Source: Paraburkholderia caribensis (GTDB lineage: Bacteria > Pseudomonadota > Gammaproteobacteria > Burkholderiales > Burkholderiaceae). From it: a stretch of DNA of 64,000 nucleotides. Shown in pieces: positions 62,481 to 64,000 of this stretch (the stretch's first letter is position 1; the number at the start of each line of letters is the position of its first letter). The position numbers and the translations under genes are program-made. The notes under the pieces are model-generated. The model was given only the letters and a program-made list of their open reading frames with translations. It did not search any database and was not told the DNA's origin. The stretch is taken from positions 2,294,001-2,358,000 of the forward strand of contig NZ_CP026101.1 of the NCBI RefSeq assembly GCF_002902945.1, in the 5' to 3' direction.

Positions 62481-62508
62481 AAGACCCCGCTTTTGAGGGC
62501 GGGGTCTT
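62481..62508 (-). terminator. Hairpin after the 5S rRNA gene
   Basis: AAGACCCCGC pairs with its complement GCGGGGTCTT around eight bases. It lies 16 bases past the 5S end on the minus strand. The following T-run is short. Confidence 0.65.
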
Positions 62509-62523
62509 GTCTTGGGTAAGGAG

Positions 62524-62638
62524 CCTGACGATTACCTACTTTCACACGGGCAATCCGCACTATCATCGGCGTGGAGTCGTTTCACGGTCCTGTTCGGGAT
62601 GGGAAGGGGTGGTACCGACTCGCTATGGTCATCAGGCA
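62524..62638 (-). rRNA. rrf: 5S ribosomal RNA
   Basis: On the minus strand the transcript runs from TGCCTGATGACCATAGC to GGTAATCGTCAGGC, with the standard internal CCCATCCCGAACAG. Length about 114 bases. It is the downstream member of an rRNA operon. Confidence 0.95.
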
Positions 62639-62781
62639 TGACGGGTTGCTGCGTCGCGCGGGAGGTTGGGTAACCTGGTCGCGCCACAGCCAATCGGGAA
62701 GAAGCGTAAAGAGGGTATGGGGTTGTGTTGTTTCTGGCACAACACCGATCTCAACCTGATGCGTAAAACACACCGGTTATA
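62639..62781 (-). other. 23S-5S spacer
   Basis: About 140 bases between the 23S and 5S genes, with no tRNA. A short inverted pair (TTGTGTTG and CAACAC) is visible. Confidence 0.7.

Positions 62782-64000
<1,219 letters not shown>

Noticed and set aside
62180..62566. Minus-strand frame beside the rRNA operon
   Set aside because: I could not assign a family, and it overlaps the repeat core, the rRNA terminator and the 5S gene. I left it as gene-free sequence.

Overview
The window is a 64-kb stretch of high-GC, gene-dense chromosome from a betaproteobacterium, most likely Burkholderiaceae of the Paraburkholderia/Caballeronia group. This rests on the fumarase I, acs-DUF4212-symporter, ftrABCD, imuA-imuB-dnaE2 and DUF3563 genes, the 5S/23S sequence, and a hairpin repeat type that I recall from such genomes. 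I see no prophage, transposase, integrase or CRISPR array, so this is ordinary core/near-core chromosome with a few accessory islets.

Layout. 0-7.7 kb: the 5' part of a pelA-like exopolysaccharide gene running off the left edge, an AraC/LysE pair, small conserved proteins, a TetR gene, and a LysR/EamA-exporter divergon. 7.7-8.5 kb: a gene-free composite inverted repeat. 8.5-13.5 kb: an isolated pyruvate-dehydrogenase-type E1 gene divergent from an Lrp/AsnC regulator, then an acyl-CoA synthetase. 13.6-16.2 kb: MgtC, a small lipoprotein, a NinX-like protein, an SGNH hydrolase and a lone PAAR protein. 16.5-23.4 kb: a five-gene operon (CitE-like lyase, CoA-transferase, LigI-like amidohydrolase, two carboxylate transporters) divergent from its LysR gene. 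23.5-28.2 kb: tRNA-Ser(GGA) and the acetate uptake/activation operon acs-DUF4212-SSS symporter. 28.6-32.1 kb: an EamA permease, a YqhA-family protein and class I fumarase.

32.1-44.4 kb is iron-themed: bfr, bfd, tonB-exbB-exbD, hemP, an HbpS-like protein and ftrABCD, with Fur-box-like sites before bfr, bfd, hemP and ftrA. murI, a LysR/pirin divergon, OsmC and a DUF1857 protein lie among them. A strongly folded, gene-free stretch after hemP may encode a small RNA. Very short open frames, including two coupled ones before tonB and a 38-residue exported peptide after exbD, also lie here.

44.6-56.7 kb: uvrB, an aromatic/aspartate aminotransferase, a patatin plus 3-hydroxybutyrate dehydrogenase pair, an aldo/keto reductase, rlmJ, a lone NitT/TauT-type binding protein, DUF3563, the cueR/copZ copper divergon and an RmlD-like reductase. 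56.7-62.05 kb: the SOS mutasome operon imuA-imuB-dnaE2 under a perfect LexA box. 62.5-64 kb: 5S and the 3' part of 23S rRNA, transcribed leftward.

Coordinates come from reading the sequence by eye. Family names rest on recognised motifs, not database searches.
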